Shown here one piece after another: positions 46,894 to 58,450 of a stretch of DNA of 64,000 nucleotides. The position numbers and the translations under genes were made by a program. The notes under the pieces were generated by a model. The model was not told the DNA's origin. It did no database searches and saw only the letters and a list, made by a program, of their open reading frames with translations. This DNA is from Chelydra serpentina. Lineage: Eukaryota > Chordata > Testudines > Chelydridae. The DNA lies in contig JBAIAC010000007.1 of assembly GCA_037349315.1 (NCBI GenBank), positions 52,105,001 to 52,169,000 on the forward strand, read 5' to 3'. Within the stretch, counting starts at the first letter, position 1. Each line of letters opens with the position of its first letter.

Positions 46894-49314
46894 CCAAAGC
46901 CCACAATGCACATGCCCCTTCACTCTGTTTGTATCAAAAAGGGGTAGGGGGTCACACTGGGCAGAAAAAGGAATGGTCCTGTACCAAGCTCTGCTCACAA
47001 CCAAGCTCTGTCTACTTGAAACACCAAAACAGGAGGCTACTCACAGTAGGCTGAATTCATCATAACAGAGTCGCCCTCGCTTTTCTTATATGCTTTGATC
47101 AGCAATGAAGTAGTTAACTATGTTGACATTTAAACCATCATTGTTAGGTTTCAACTCTAACACCCTATTCAGTTGAATGGGGTAGTTCACAACTCTTTGA
47201 ATTATTATGTCAGTCTCTCTCAGGCATGCTCCCCATCCTGTTTGCATTTTGATGGGTATCTTGGCAACCACAGGGCTTACAAATGTACATTTTTAAAATT
47301 CTGGAGTACCGGATAGCAACCTCTGGAACAAAGTGCTGACCCAGTGAGCCAGCAACAGCCAGTCCAATTTGATTGTTACAGGTACACATCAGTACAGCAT
47401 ATTGGCACATTTTTCTAGACTCTGCTCTAGTCTGTGTTTGAGTGAAGCAGCCAGATGAAATTGCTAAAATTTCGGAAGTGCTACATCTGTGTTTGCTTTT
47501 TTAAAAGGTGTTTTTATGCTTATCAGTCACCAGAGTATCTGAATGCTTCAGAGATCACAGCAAATTCCCTGTTCTGCTCTGTTCACACACACAACCAAGT
47601 AACAAGGGCTGGGGGGCAAAGGGGAGGGAAGTGAATGCTAGGTTTGTGGACATAGCAAGTTGACTGTGTTGGGTTTGTGGGCACTGCAAGCTTGAGTGTC
47701 CAGTGCCACCACTTTACATCAACCTGCTTTTTAAGGCTGGACTCTAGTCCCTTTGATCATATTCTGTAGATCTGCCTTGTCATCAGATATGTTATCTGCA
47801 TTCTGTTATGTGTAACAGTAATAAATAACTGATAGAATAAGAAAAGTCTTAAGGGAGTTAGAAATGCATTTAATGAAACTATCACCAACCTCTCAATAAG
47901 CAGGTGTTAGCTTAGGGCAACATTTCACAGCTGCTGTTGTATAATAAAAGAAAGTCAGGTTGTAGCAAGACCAACACTCACCATTCCTTATGTCTTGAGC
48001 TGATGAAGGTTTCACATTTAACATATTCACTGCTGAGAAGGTGTAGAACTAAACTCTTACTTCCTGTGGTCACAACTTCTCCATTCCCTACTCCATGACA
48101 TAGAAAGGGTCCTGGGAACTACAGACCACAATGTGGTTGGTTTTCCCAGTCTGTAAGATGCAAATCACTGCCTTGGCTCACTATTAGCCCTCAGTTTAGC
48201 ATGCCCTATAGAGCGATAACAGTCATTACCACGCTGACCAGCACCTCCTGCACTAACACTAAAGCATTTTGTGTTAGTTCTGGCAATGCTGCCCCTCAGA
48301 ATCACACTAGTTTAGATCAGAGTTGAAAGTGCTTTCTGTGAGTCACTTCTATGCACGTCCCCTTGAGGAGGCCCTCCAAAAGCTCCAGGCATCGGGCATC
48401 AGCACAAAATCTCTCAGCAGAAAAAGTACAATGTAGGGATCCAATCTAAAGCTGGTTTGCTTTATAGCTACAGGAATATAATTACACTAGTGGCACCTAT
48501 CTGACTAATGGCCACAGAAACAGTCTACGGCTTGGGTTTGAAATACCCAGGGTCCTTGGAAACACAGATTCACCTCTCACCTGGGTAGACTCAGCCCTGT
48601 ATCCTTCAGAGGTAAATGAGTTCTCTACACTTACCTGTGCGGTAGTCTTTCAAAAAAGGCCTTCAAACCTCAGATCCTGTCTGTTCTAAATAGACATTAC
48701 CAGTCCCGTGACAGTTTTTGCAAGAGTCAGTGTTTATCTCAGTGTCCTTAGCCAAAAATGGCCTCTTCCTTCACCCATCACCATTGTGCAATAGAGCGTG
48801 CACCAATTTAGCTGCTGCCCTCCGAAGCACACAACATTTGAATGTAAGGGCAGCTGGGCCCAGTTCAGAAGCTGTCACAACTGCAGGGCCCTACAGTAGT
48901 ATCAATGCTAGATTCTGCCCTGATGTACACTGTCCAACTCCACTGATTTCAAGGTCTGGACAGAATTTGACACAATCCAAGGAGGTGCCATAGGGAGCCA
49001 GGACCTGCTGAAACAGGTTACAAAGAGGGATAGACCCAAATGACTGTTGGAACGTTGTGGGAAAGGTGCTACAGGCCACGCTGGGAGTCAGGAAAGGAGA
49101 AGCAGTGGGAGGAGCCAGAGGGCCTGAAAGAGCTGTAACATACTGAACTGATCTCAGACAAAAAAAGGATTTGGATTCAGATCTGGGAATAGATAAAGCT
49201 CAGGTTGGTCATTAAATCTTCTGTGATATCCATGGCTGTGTGTGAGCAATTATTGAGCATATTGGCTGCTATGTGTCCTGCCTACACAATCACCGACTGC
49301 CAGTTTCTAACTGA
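46894..49314. other. CCDC9B upstream or intron, nothing recognised
   Basis: No upstream exon or promoter was recognised. A CpG-rich island that might mark a promoter is absent here. Confidence 0.4.
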
Positions 49315-49372
49315 CATTTTTGTGTAAAGTGCTTTGAGAGACTGGTAGCATGCAAGACCCTATATAAATATA
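49315..49372 (+). mobile_element. Possible L3/MIR-type tail
   Basis: The string gtaaagtgctttgagagact followed by accctatataaatat resembles the 3' end of ancient CR1-L3/MIR-type repeats (taaagcgctttgagat...ctatataa). Very short. Confidence 0.35.
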
Positions 49373-51550
49373 AAACCACATTCTCCACTAAGTGGTCTCT
49401 TAAGATTTCTATAGCACCTTGCATCCCAAAGCATTTTTATAAACGGCTACATGACAGTAAACAGGAATCTCTTTGCTAGGTGTTTAGCTACCCAGACAAA
49501 AGCTGGAGGCTGTGGGCAGCTGAAACGAGACAATACAAATCCAATGGGAGGGTCCCAGTCCACTCTCCACAACTTGTGACATAGCAGATGCAGTCTCCAA
49601 CACCTTATTAAATTTTAGATAAAGATTTAGTCCCAAATAAGCAAACAAAAAAAAAGACAAAACCAGAGGCCCCTACAGCATTTACTGAAAATTCTAAAAT
49701 AACTTGTCAGTAGCCAATCAAGGCTAGTAAAACACAAACAAATGTGCAGCAAAATCCTGGGGTCAAAAATCCCTCATGTCATTCTCCTCACACATATACA
49801 CACAGACATTAATACTTTGATGTTAAATGTCAGCACTGGTTGATTTCAAGTGAGGCCATGTTATCCTCTTGTCTATACACATACTGCAGGAACGTTAGAC
49901 TCTCACACCCACCTCCTGACCACCGTCAGGCCTGTCAAAGCCCCATACAGAAAGGCTTTGTGACACAAATATGTGATTTTATATAACAATTAGTCACCCA
50001 ACCTGCTGTTGAAAATGTAAGCATTTCACACTCATTGTGTCTCCCTTAGTTTTTGTCCTTTCTCTATTTGACTTTCTTTCCGTCTAGGTCTCGCGTCTCT
50101 TTTCTGTTTTTCCTATGAACAGGCTCCCCCCACTCCCAATGTTTCTAAACTTTTCCTTTACCAGTTTTCCTTTCCCCTGCTTTTACCTTTCAATCTCGTT
50201 CATTCTCAACCTCACCTCTTCCCAGCTTTTTCTCCTCATGCCTTTTAGCTTAGATATCCTCTCGTCCCTGGCTCCCCTCTTCTGTTCACCCCAAACTCTG
50301 TCTGTCCTCCATGTTCTGTCTTTCTGCTTGCACCCCACTAGAGCTAGAAACTTACTTTTTTAATGAAAGCTGAGATTCTCCTGCAGCCTCTTGATTTCTA
50401 CAGATGGGGTTTTAAGAACATCAAATATCACAAGACTCATGATAAAATCATGATGGTGATACTGTCCATGATCTGCTGCCCACCCATCTTCTGCCCTCCC
50501 TTTTGCCCATAATGTATTTTGCACTTTGCCTCAGGCCCATTCGTCTATCTTTCCCAAGGGCAGTCCATCTTCTGCCAACCAGCAACCCCCAATCCACACG
50601 TTGTCCCCGCCTCCCACCTTATCAATGCACCCACCATCCCTAATCATTCAATTCACTGCTTGCCCCGGTCCCTCAATCAAATCTGGCTCCCCCCAACCAC
50701 TGCCATTCTCTCCTCAGACTCTCTAATCAATTATCTGCCTCCAGACCATCCCTTGCCCCAGTAGTCCACCCTCTGCACCTCAGCTCAGTCCATCCCAGGC
50801 AACAAGATCCTTCCAGCTGAGCCCACCATCCAGCACCCCCCACCCCACACACAAGCCTATTGACTCTGCTGTCATCCCTCAGCCAAGCTCATCCCATTCC
50901 CCCTCCAATTTACCCATAGAGCTCGTTTCTCTCTAACCCACAGGTGGGTACTGGGCTCAGCCAGTGCCTCCTTCCTCCTGATAACTGGGCTCTTAGCTGT
51001 ATGTTGGGAGAGGGCCAATGATGGGCTCTTCCCTGCCTAGGCCCAGGCAGTCAATGGAGAGCCTACTCTGCTCCCCTGTGTTTCATTTGAAAAAACTGAA
51101 GCTGAATGCTGGTTAAGTTGAACAAGTGGAAATTTATTAAACCCTGAGCAGTGCTCTGTCCATATGCTTTCAGCCTAAGTCCTCGTGATCCCTGTTTCCA
51201 CTGGTGTCCCATCAATAACAGTCCCTTCAGGAACATGGACCCTCTCACTCTAGTTCCACTGATCATGATACATCTTCCCTGTTTTACGAACATTTTAATA
51301 TAAAATTTAAAAGCAAATAATTGACACCCGGAACCCCACCCCATATCGCTTCGGCCAGCGATTGCTAGCACATAGTTGAGTTGGAGTCTTGTCTTTAGAA
51401 CAGACTCAGCTGGTTACATAGTCTGAGATAGTTTGGTCTCCTCAACAGATAACCACACCAGGAGTGACCTATCTCTGTCTCTGTCACCTGTCTCAGACTC
51501 TACCAAACTATCTTTCTGCGGAGTCTCCACCTTCCCTGTGGTGTTGGCCT
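49373..51550. other. Intergenic or intronic; pyrimidine-rich tract
   Basis: No gene is seen. A C/T-biased stretch runs from about 50110 to 50900; open frames there are low-complexity artefacts. The retroelement's 3' flank or LTR may start in 51060-51550 but has no recognisable terminus. Confidence 0.4.
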
Positions 51551-51585
51551 CCAGATGGTACCGTTTCTCCATTCTACGATGATCT

Positions 51586-51879
51586 CTATGGGCTCCTTTG
51601 GGTGTTGTGTCTGCTGGCTCGTAAGTGCCTCCTGTTCTTTTGGATCACTTGTCCTTCTTGCATCATCACCATGTATGACCTCGCTGCCAATGCATCCCTC
51701 ACAACATCTTTAGTCCACTCCTTCTGGTGTCTCCCTAATGGCTGGATCCTTACAGGAGTGTCTGTCTCCAAAGCTGATAGGTCCTTGGCTAACCTGCCAT
51801 ACAGCCTGCTTTCTCTGATTGTTGGCCCTCTCCTCTCAGCAGTGTCTTCACCTTCTGTCTGCAACACGTCTCCTCTCAT
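51586..51879 (-). pseudogene. Ty3/gypsy-type integrase C-terminal segment
   Basis: The minus strand reads PVRIQPLGRHQKEWTKDVV, then a segment through RSYMVMMQEGQVI and ends KNRRHLR. The order V.IQPL ... W.K..V ... RSY.V....G...RRNRRHLR is the standard end of gypsy-type Pol. It lacks the rest of the domain in frame and is continuous in order with the catalytic core upstream (51971-52390). Confidence 0.65.
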
Positions 51880-51970
51880 TGATAGCAGGGTTTTGGTCCT
51901 TCATCCCATCAGTGTTTGTTCTGGACTGTTTTGGCATCCCGTGATGGGGTATTCCTGTGTGCCAAAAATG

Positions 51971-52390
51971 CTAACAAGGGGACAGACCTGAAGAAGCAGC
52001 TTTGTGTAACAGTCTCTTGGCTGTTTTCACAGCTGATTCCACCCAACCATTATTCTGTGGGTATGCTGGAGAGGAGATGTGGTGGTCACACTCCCATTTG
52101 CGTGCAAATTCCTTGAATTCTTCCAAGGCAAATTGACGTTCGTTGTCAGTGAATACATTGTCTGGAATGCCATATCTCACAAAGTGAGCCTTCGGTTTGT
52201 CAATCACTAACTTGCTTCTTGCATCAGAAGGGGCACTGACCTCCCACAAATTTGAATAGTAGTCCACTGTAATATGTACTGCTTTTCCTTGAAGGTAATT
52301 CCACTCCCATCTTTTCCCAGGTTGGGTGGGCAGCTCACACGGTAACAGCTTCTTTCTGCTAGTGATTATTACATGACCAGCAGGTGTCAC
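51971..52390 (-). pseudogene. Ty3/gypsy-type integrase core (broken)
   Basis: The minus strand retains VHITVDYYSNLWEV, YGIPDNVFTDNERQF and YPQNNGWVESAVKTAK. These are the three catalytic blocks of the retroviral-type integrase: D of the VDYYS block, D of the FTDN block, and E of the NGWVESAVK block. The usual WE at the first block's start is changed and the frame does not extend into a full Pol, so it is a decayed relic. The polyprotein order continues upstream beyond an inserted LTR. Confidence 0.75.
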
Positions 52391-52669
52391 AATCCTCTAC
52401 CAAGGAGCAGAATTGTGTGTTCATTTCCAGTCAGTAAATACACTCTCAAGCCCATGTAAGGGAGCTGTCAATGACCAAGTGTGAAGCACGTTTTTGGGGG
52501 TTTTTTTGCATGACATCCTTACGTAACGAGGTGGGACAACAGGTCTCTGTCCTTGAAATATGATTCTATCCTACAAACTCAGCTCATCTTTCATTTGAAA
52601 ATATGCTTCTGCTCATATTGGTAGTTGGCTTTTGTCTTCTAGTCATTCTACTTTCTCCTGACTGCCGGT

Positions 52670-53781
52670 TGTGATGTTGCACTCCATATGTTTTATGGAA
52701 ATATGTTTATAAGTGTGAATATGATGTAACTGGAATATGCTTTATGCAAAAGGTCTCTTGTAAGGTATCATTACAAAGCTTATGATCTACTCTATTTTTG
52801 GAGTTAGGAGAATAAGATATAAACTTGCATTACTGATGTAAACATGCTAAGTGGATGCCATTAAGGGTGCTTCAGAATCAATGAACTATGAATGGGTTTG
52901 TTCACCTGCAAGCTTTCCTATGTACCTGTCTTCCAGCTACTAGGTAATGAAGAAGGAGGTCTTACAGTGACATGTGATCATGTCACCTGAACTGGAATCC
53001 ATCTTAAACCTGGAGCTTTTCCATTTAGAAGGAGGGATGGGGATCCAGAGAGACAAAAGATTCCCACCTTGTGCCAAAGCTATAAAAGGGGGTGGAACAG
53101 AACAAAGGGGGGCCTGTCATGAGAAATTCCCTAGTTACCACCTGAGCTGGAACTAACAAGAACTGTACCAGGGGAAAGGATTGGGCCCAGACTAGGAAGG
53201 AGTCTAGTCTGTGAAAGAAACTTATTGGAACATCTCTGAGGGTGAGATTTACCTGTATTCTGTTTCTTAATGTATTAGGCTTAGACTTGCGTGTTTTATT
53301 TTATTTTGCTTGGTAACTTACTTTGTTCTGTCTGTTATTACTTGAAATCACTTAAATCCTACTTTTTATTCATAATAAAATCATTTTTGTTTATTAGTAA
53401 ACCCAGAGTAAGTGATTAATACCTGAGGGAGCAAACAGCTGTGCATATCTCTCTATCAGTGTTATAAAGGGCGGACAATTTATGAGTTTACCCTGTATAC
53501 GTTTTATACAGAATAAAATGGATTTATTTGGGGTTTGGATCCTATTGGGAGCTGGGTGTCTGGGTGCTGGAGACAGGAGTACTTGCTTAGCTGTTTTCAG
53601 TTAAGTCTGCAGCTTTGGGTGCGTGGTTCAGACCCTAGGTCTGTGTTGCAGCAGGCTAGAGTGTCTGGCTCAACAAGACAGGGTTCTGGAGTCCCAAGCT
53701 GACAAAGAAAACGGGCTCAGAGGTAGTTTCAGCACATCAGGTGACAGTTCCAAGGGGGTCTCTGTGACTGAACCCGTCACA
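52670..53781 (+). mobile_element. Solo LTR, 5-bp TSD, nested in gypsy relic
   Basis: The 1112-bp block runs TGTGATGTTGCAC...CCCGTCACA and is flanked by the perfect 5-bp duplication ccggt (52665-52669 and 53782-53786). A TATA box (tataaaaggg) is at 53081 and a polyadenylation signal (aataaaa) at about 53374. Orientation is plus, opposite to the host retroelement. No internal coding region remains, so it is a recombined solo LTR. Confidence 0.85.
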
Positions 53782-53786
53782 CCGGT

Positions 53787-54025
53787 AGCTGGATGTTCTT
53801 TTACGTTGCCCTTATATCCATCAGCTTCACTGTTGAAACTGGGAGACAGTGCAGTATGTTTATGGATTCAATGCCCTGCTCCCTTTCCCCCAGCTTGTAT
53901 CTATGCTTTGCTCAGGGTGTCGGCTAACACCAGTAATCATCTTGGACAATATCTGATCTTTACCTGGTAGTCCTGGAGGTGCAGCAACATGTGTTGCAAT
54001 CTTTTCTGGAGTACTAAGAAGAGGC
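53787..54025 (-). pseudogene. Ty3/gypsy-type RNase H / connection remnant
   Basis: Minus-strand pieces read KPLLSTPEKIATHVAAPPGL and, in another frame, LADTLSKA, corresponding to the (D)HKPL ... LADALSRA stretch of gypsy RNase H. It is frame-shifted, and a CR1 tail separates it from the SDHK part just upstream (54137 onward). Confidence 0.55.
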
Positions 54026-54136
54026 TTGACTATAGAATTATAGAAGTGTAAGGCTGGAAGAGACCTCAAGAGTTGAGACCTCAGTCCCCTGTTCTGAGTC
54101 AGGACCAAAAATACACCTAGATCATCCCTGACAGGT
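54026..54136 (-). mobile_element. CR1 3' tail nested in gypsy relic
   Basis: It opens tatagaattatagaagtgta, then ggctggaagagacctcaaga and ctagatcatccctgacaggt, all CR1 3'-end sequence in minus orientation. It sits between the SDHK and PLL parts of the RNase H remnant. Confidence 0.7.
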
Positions 54137-54960
54137 GTTTGTCTCTAGGAGTTTGTGGTCTGATTGCACTATTACTGGGTGATAATTACTGGAACTGAAA
54201 ATGTATCATTCCGATGAAGCACTGTCCACATTCACTGGAGCTGGCATGTCTCTGACTGCCTTGCTCTTGTTGGGATCTGCTTTCAGTCCCATTGCTGTAA
54301 GCAGATGTCCGAAGTATTTCATCTCACGCTGTTTGAGTCACATGTTTTTGGGGTTAAGTTGTATGTTCTTGTCCCTCTATTGCTGTAGAAAGGCTTGTAG
54401 TTTTCTGTCAGGGTCTTGTTCAGCTTCTGTATCATTGCTAGGGTGACCAGATGTCCCAATTTTATAGGGACAGTCCCGATATTTGGGGCATTGTCTTATA
54501 TAGGCGCCTATTCTCCCCTACCCCCGTCCCGGTTTTTCACACTTGTTATCTGGGCACCCTAATCATTGCTCACTTCACCACAATGAGGATATCATCTGCA
54601 ATTATTTTCACCGCAGGCAGTCCTTCCAGTGCTGGGGGAGTCTTCACTGGAACATGCCTGGGGCTGGGTTTTCGCCCATCATCACATGCAGCCATCTGTA
54701 GCAACCAAATGGTGTTGCAAAGGCTGTCAGCATACTGGACACTCTGGCATGGGGTATGTGCCAAAACCCATTCCTCACATCACAGACCCTGATTCTGTGA
54801 CAAAGATTCTGGCTTTGGAAAGTTCTGACAAGATGTCATCAACTGTGGGCAGTGGCTTCTTTTCAATGCCTTGTTGAGAGGCTTTGGGTCTATGGAGATG
54901 TTTGATTTACCTGGTGGCTTCTTTGCCACACCATGCTGCTTACCCAGGCTATACTAGCCT
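54137..54960 (-). pseudogene. Ty3/gypsy-type reverse transcriptase (broken)
   Basis: Minus-strand pieces include VKIIADDILIVVK (the YXDD-type catalytic loop, here IADD), then KYFGHLL.A.GLKADPNK downstream and VQSDHK at the RNase H side. Upstream near 54900 lies GVAKKPPGK and a DPKPLN.AL segment. Several frameshifts and stops occur, and a 123-bp hAT MITE splits it. It is non-functional. Confidence 0.7.
54439..54561. mobile_element. 123-bp hAT MITE, copy 4, nested in RT
   Basis: TAGGGTGACCAGA / TCTGGGCACCCTA termini and a perfect 8-bp TSD atcattgc (54431-54438 and 54562-54569). Orientation as in copy 1. Confidence 0.9.
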
Positions 54961-55016
54961 CTGGAGGCGCTATGCTACCCCTGTTCTGCAGACTTTTGAA
55001 CTCCTTGCTCACTGGA

Positions 55017-55320
55017 TTACATAGTGTCCCTGGAACTTTCATCTGTCGTAAGCACACAGGTTCCACTGTGGGATCTCCTTCCAGTCACAGCTTTCCTTCG
55101 AGGCATCTGTTGCCTTTGAAAACATTCCCATATGCTTTTGAAACTGTCTCCATTGCCCATGGGACTCCTCCGTTTACTTCTTGCACTGCAGCTATTAAAT
55201 TCTACTGCTGCGTCCATGGCTCTATTCCCCAAGAGAAGTTTGTGGCACTTACCATCCATTACCACAAACTTCAGTTGGAACTGTCTGTTACTTTTCAGGT
55301 TAGTTACTGTGAGGTCACTA
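55017..55320 (-). pseudogene. Ty3/gypsy-type protease C-terminal half
   Basis: The minus strand reads LTVTNLKSNRQFQLKFVVMD and then GKCHKLLLGNRAMDAA. The FVV.DG.C..LLG pattern is the second half of a retropepsin-like domain before RT. An LTR insertion separates it from the DSGA active-site half at 56437-56640. Confidence 0.6.
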
Positions 55321-56436
55321 TGACACTTTGGCAGCTCACCCAGACCAGTAAGGGGTTGTGTCACTGTCTGCCTTGTAACCTTGGGAGCCTTTAGGCTGTG
55401 CAGCTTTGGCTCAGAGCCCTGACCCCAGCAGCCTTCCCACAGCACAAAGGTCTCTCCCTCAGCTTCCACCAGCCCAGTTATTCCTTGCAGAGGGACCCCA
55501 AGAACACTTCCGATCCCGAGTCTCCCCATAACCATCTCCCCTGCAGTCCAGTTCCTCCCACTGGATACTCATGGAGGTAATACCAAGTTCACTGGCTTCA
55601 GAGAGCCAGTACTCACAACAGCTTGTTAGCTCAGTTGGGGTGATACACTCCACCTTAATACACAACACTGAGCTAGTTCGCAATAAACCTATGAATAAGT
55701 TTATTAACAAAGAAAATAGATTTAGGTGCTTTCAAGCAAGAGTGGAAGAGATATGAAAGGGTTACAAACAAACAAAACATGAATAACCCACTTTCTAGTG
55801 TCTGCAACTTAATTCCAGCAAGATATAGCTTTGCCTAACCTAGTTTCCTACTCACGCCAAGTTCTCCAGCCTGTTTTAGCGAGAGGACCCATCTTTCATA
55901 GATACAAAGTTCTGGCTTCTTTGTTCTCTCAGGCGATGGATCCCCAAATTTTTCCAGCATTTTCCATACATCCCCAAAATTTATTTTTGCCTTCAAAGTT
56001 AGAAAGCCCTCCTGGGGGCTCAGCTGTCTGTGTTCACCATGGAGCCCACGCCACGTTAATTTTGCAGTCTTCCGCGATTTACAAGGCAAATGATCTTCCT
56101 GCAATATCTGATGCAAATGAATAGCCCACTGTCCCTGCCTCTGGTTACACTTGGCTTGATTTGGAACTGAACCAAAGAGGTGTTTGGCTTCTTCCTTTGT
56201 CTGGAAAAAAACCGTTTTTTTCTCCTTTGTCTGTTTACAGACTCCAAAACATAATATCAGAGAGAATCCATAATTTCACATACAGTGTTGTTACGTACAT
56301 TTCACAGTGATATTAACGACCAGCATGTTATTAGTTTTCAAATGATATATTACATGACACCTCTTATGTGGCTATCATGACAACAATGTGTGAGGTGTAT
56401 TGAGCTAGTTGGACTGGCAGAGACTTATTGTTACAT
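55321..56436 (-). mobile_element. LTR-like insertion in gypsy relic (minus)
   Basis: About 1.1 kb separates the two halves of the protease. On the plus strand it starts TGacactttggcag and appears to end gacttattgttaCA. Its 55321-55710 part is homologous, in reverse orientation, to 62800-63161: both share the series cccttactggtctgggtgag and cactgagytrgtt, around a polyadenylation-like aataaact. No matching TSD is visible, so the right end is approximate. Confidence 0.5.
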
Positions 56437-56640
56437 ACCAGGGAGCTTCTTGCCATCTGGCAGTGTGGTTCTCTTAGGGTCACAGTCACATTTTCCTACA
56501 GGCTTCATTATGATCTCATTGTACATTATTAGATTCTGCTTGCTCTTTGTAATGGGTGTGTTCGGGTCCAATTCACTATGAGGAATCACATTGCAGGAGG
56601 CCCCACTATCCAGCTGAATTCACACAGGGCATTTCCCTGT
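56437..56640 (-). pseudogene. Ty3/gypsy-type protease active-site half
   Basis: The minus strand encodes IQLDSGASCNVIPHSELD, the D-S-G-A active-site loop of retropepsins (typically LDSGA.CN(V/L)I), followed by about 40 open residues to LPDGKKLPG. The domain is then truncated by the LTR insertion. It lies between the gag zinc-knuckle remnant and the RT, as expected for gypsy order. Confidence 0.7.
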
Positions 56641-56759
56641 TAACATTGTTGCTTGCACTGAAGTTGGTGTTGTCCCTTGCTGATTTCCTTCCCAAAAGTC
56701 TGAATCTGATATGCTCTCGGACTCAAGGACAGAGTCAAGATGTCAACACTATCTGAGGA

Positions 56760-57885
56760 GCCATCCACCGCATGGGCAGCCAGTGGGTGAACCACGGGCT
56801 TGGGGAGGCTTGATCCTGGCCGCCCTGCCCCTTCTGCCCGGGGCCCCTCCCTTCCCTCCTGCTTTCTCCCGCTGGAGCCCAGAGGGAGGGCGGGTGGGCA
56901 TGGAGCGCGGCCCCCCCCAGCCCGAGTCCGGAGAGGCGGACGGGCAGGCAGCTGAGCATGGCCCACACTCTCACCCAGGAGCGCCAGGTGGGCGGGCAGC
57001 ACGAGCACTGGCCCCAGCCGCCCGGAGTCCCTAGTTGTAGGCCGGCCCCCACTAGTCCCAGCCCGGGGCAAGGACAGCGGAGCCCTCCCGAAAGCGTTGG
57101 GGGGGGGGGGCTCCGCCCAAGGTGGAGACGAAGGCAGCCCCCCGTCCATGTCCCAGGCCCCCCGCCCAGGGCAGGTGGAGGGACCCAGTCTCCCCACAGC
57201 TGTCCTCGCAGCTCTTCCCAACCCGGCTCCAGCCAGGGGTGGGCCTCGCAGCCGCAGCCCAGATATGGTAAGAGCTGCGGACCCTCCACCTGCCGCGGCA
57301 CAGGGACCCGAGCAGCTCCCGACCCGTGTCCCCGCCCCTCAGGCGCCCCACCGCCCAGGGCAATGCCTGCACGGCTCTTACCATGGCCGTGCTGCGGCTC
57401 CAAGACCCTCCCTCACAGGCAGTTGTGGGGAGCCAGCGTGGAGTCACGGACCCTCCTCCTGCCCTTGGCGGCTGGGGAGCCCGGGGAGTGGGGACACAGG
57501 CCAGGGGCATTCCCCCGTCCTGGGCATGTGGAGGATCTGCCACAGCTTCCCGGACTCCCCGGCCGGGCTCCAAGCTGGCCTGGCTGGGGATGGGAACTCA
57601 GGGGTAAAAGGAGGGGAAGGGGTCTGCCCTGGCGAAAAGTGGATGGGCCAGACCCGTCCACTTTCAAAAAGTGGGAGGGCTGTGGCCCCCTGGCCTCCCA
57701 GCCCCCACAGTTCCAGCACCACTGGCCCAGGGCCCCGACCAAGAGCCTCAGCAGAGCACAGCGGGAAGCAGGAGGGGACCTGAGGGGGGAGTATGGGTGG
57801 GGCCACACAGGCAGTTTGGATAGGCTGAGCCTTCCCCTACCTTTGATACCCGCAGCCCATGATCCCCCTCTTAGACAAGTCTGAC
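56760..57885 (-). repeat. GC-rich dispersed repeat inside gypsy relic
   Basis: A 1.1-kb GC- and CpG-rich block with long overlapping open frames on both strands, no conserved motif and G12 at 57099-57110. Its right end (minus: aggctcagcctatccaaact, then ccccctcaggtcccctcctg) is homologous to 62325-62400 in the opposite orientation, so it is a repeat rather than a gene. It separates gag from protease. Confidence 0.6.
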
Positions 57886-57904
57886 TGAATCTTTCTGGGA
57901 CCTT

Positions 57905-58450
57905 CCTCTGCTTGTGCGCACATGGCTAAAATGGTTCAACTTGCTACATTCCTTGCAGTGCTGTCATTGTGCGGGGCACATGTCCTTTACCTTCTCCTGC
58001 TGTCTTACACAGTAAATTCATCTCAGTACGGGTACGGACCGGGATCACTGGCCACCTGCTCTCCTCTGTTGTTGTCTCCCTGCATGTACTTCTGGGGGTG
58101 TTTGTGTCTCCTAGGGTTTTCATCCTTTCTCTTGATGTTTCCACTGCAGCCCATGTCTAAGCATTTGTCTAATGTGAGATTGCCTTCCTGAAGCAGCCAC
58201 TCCCACAGGCGGTGATCCCAAGTGCCACAGACTATCCTGTTTTGAATTAGGAAGTCTGTCAAGTCCCCAGAATTGCATGTAGCAGCCAGTGTGTGTAAGG
58301 CAGTAACATAAAGGGGTCTTTCCTCTCCTCTTTGGACTGGTCTCTAGTGAAAAGCCTGTGTCAGGCCACAGCTTCATTCTGCTTTGGGGAGCAATACACC
58401 CCCAGGGCTCCTAGAACTGTACTACTGTGAGGCTTGAGGCAGGGGTGAGT
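57905..58450 (-). pseudogene. Ty3/gypsy-type gag fragment with zinc-knuckle remnant
   Basis: Minus-strand pieces give LTDFLIQNRIVCGTWDHR, LWEWLLQEGNLTLDKCL and, further on, QHCKECSKLNHFSHVRTS. The first two match the gag motif (L)RD.LI..RIV.G......R..LL....LTL.KA; the last is a CCHC zinc knuckle whose final Cys is replaced by Arg. Frames are broken and the N-terminal part is not recognised. Confidence 0.65.

Noticed and set aside
46360..47004. Single 214-codon minus frame
   Set aside because: Only 38 codons (46747-46860) are a supported exon; the remainder is flanking sequence and a MITE beyond a good splice donor.
50115..50764. Serine/proline/leucine-rich plus frames
   Set aside because: Pyrimidine-rich low-complexity sequence; no motif or splice context.
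56640..57884. Long overlapping open frames (up to about 300 codons) on both strands
   Set aside because: High GC removes stop codons in all frames; the block is repeated in inverse orientation at 62310-62690, encodes no recognisable domain and lacks splice context.
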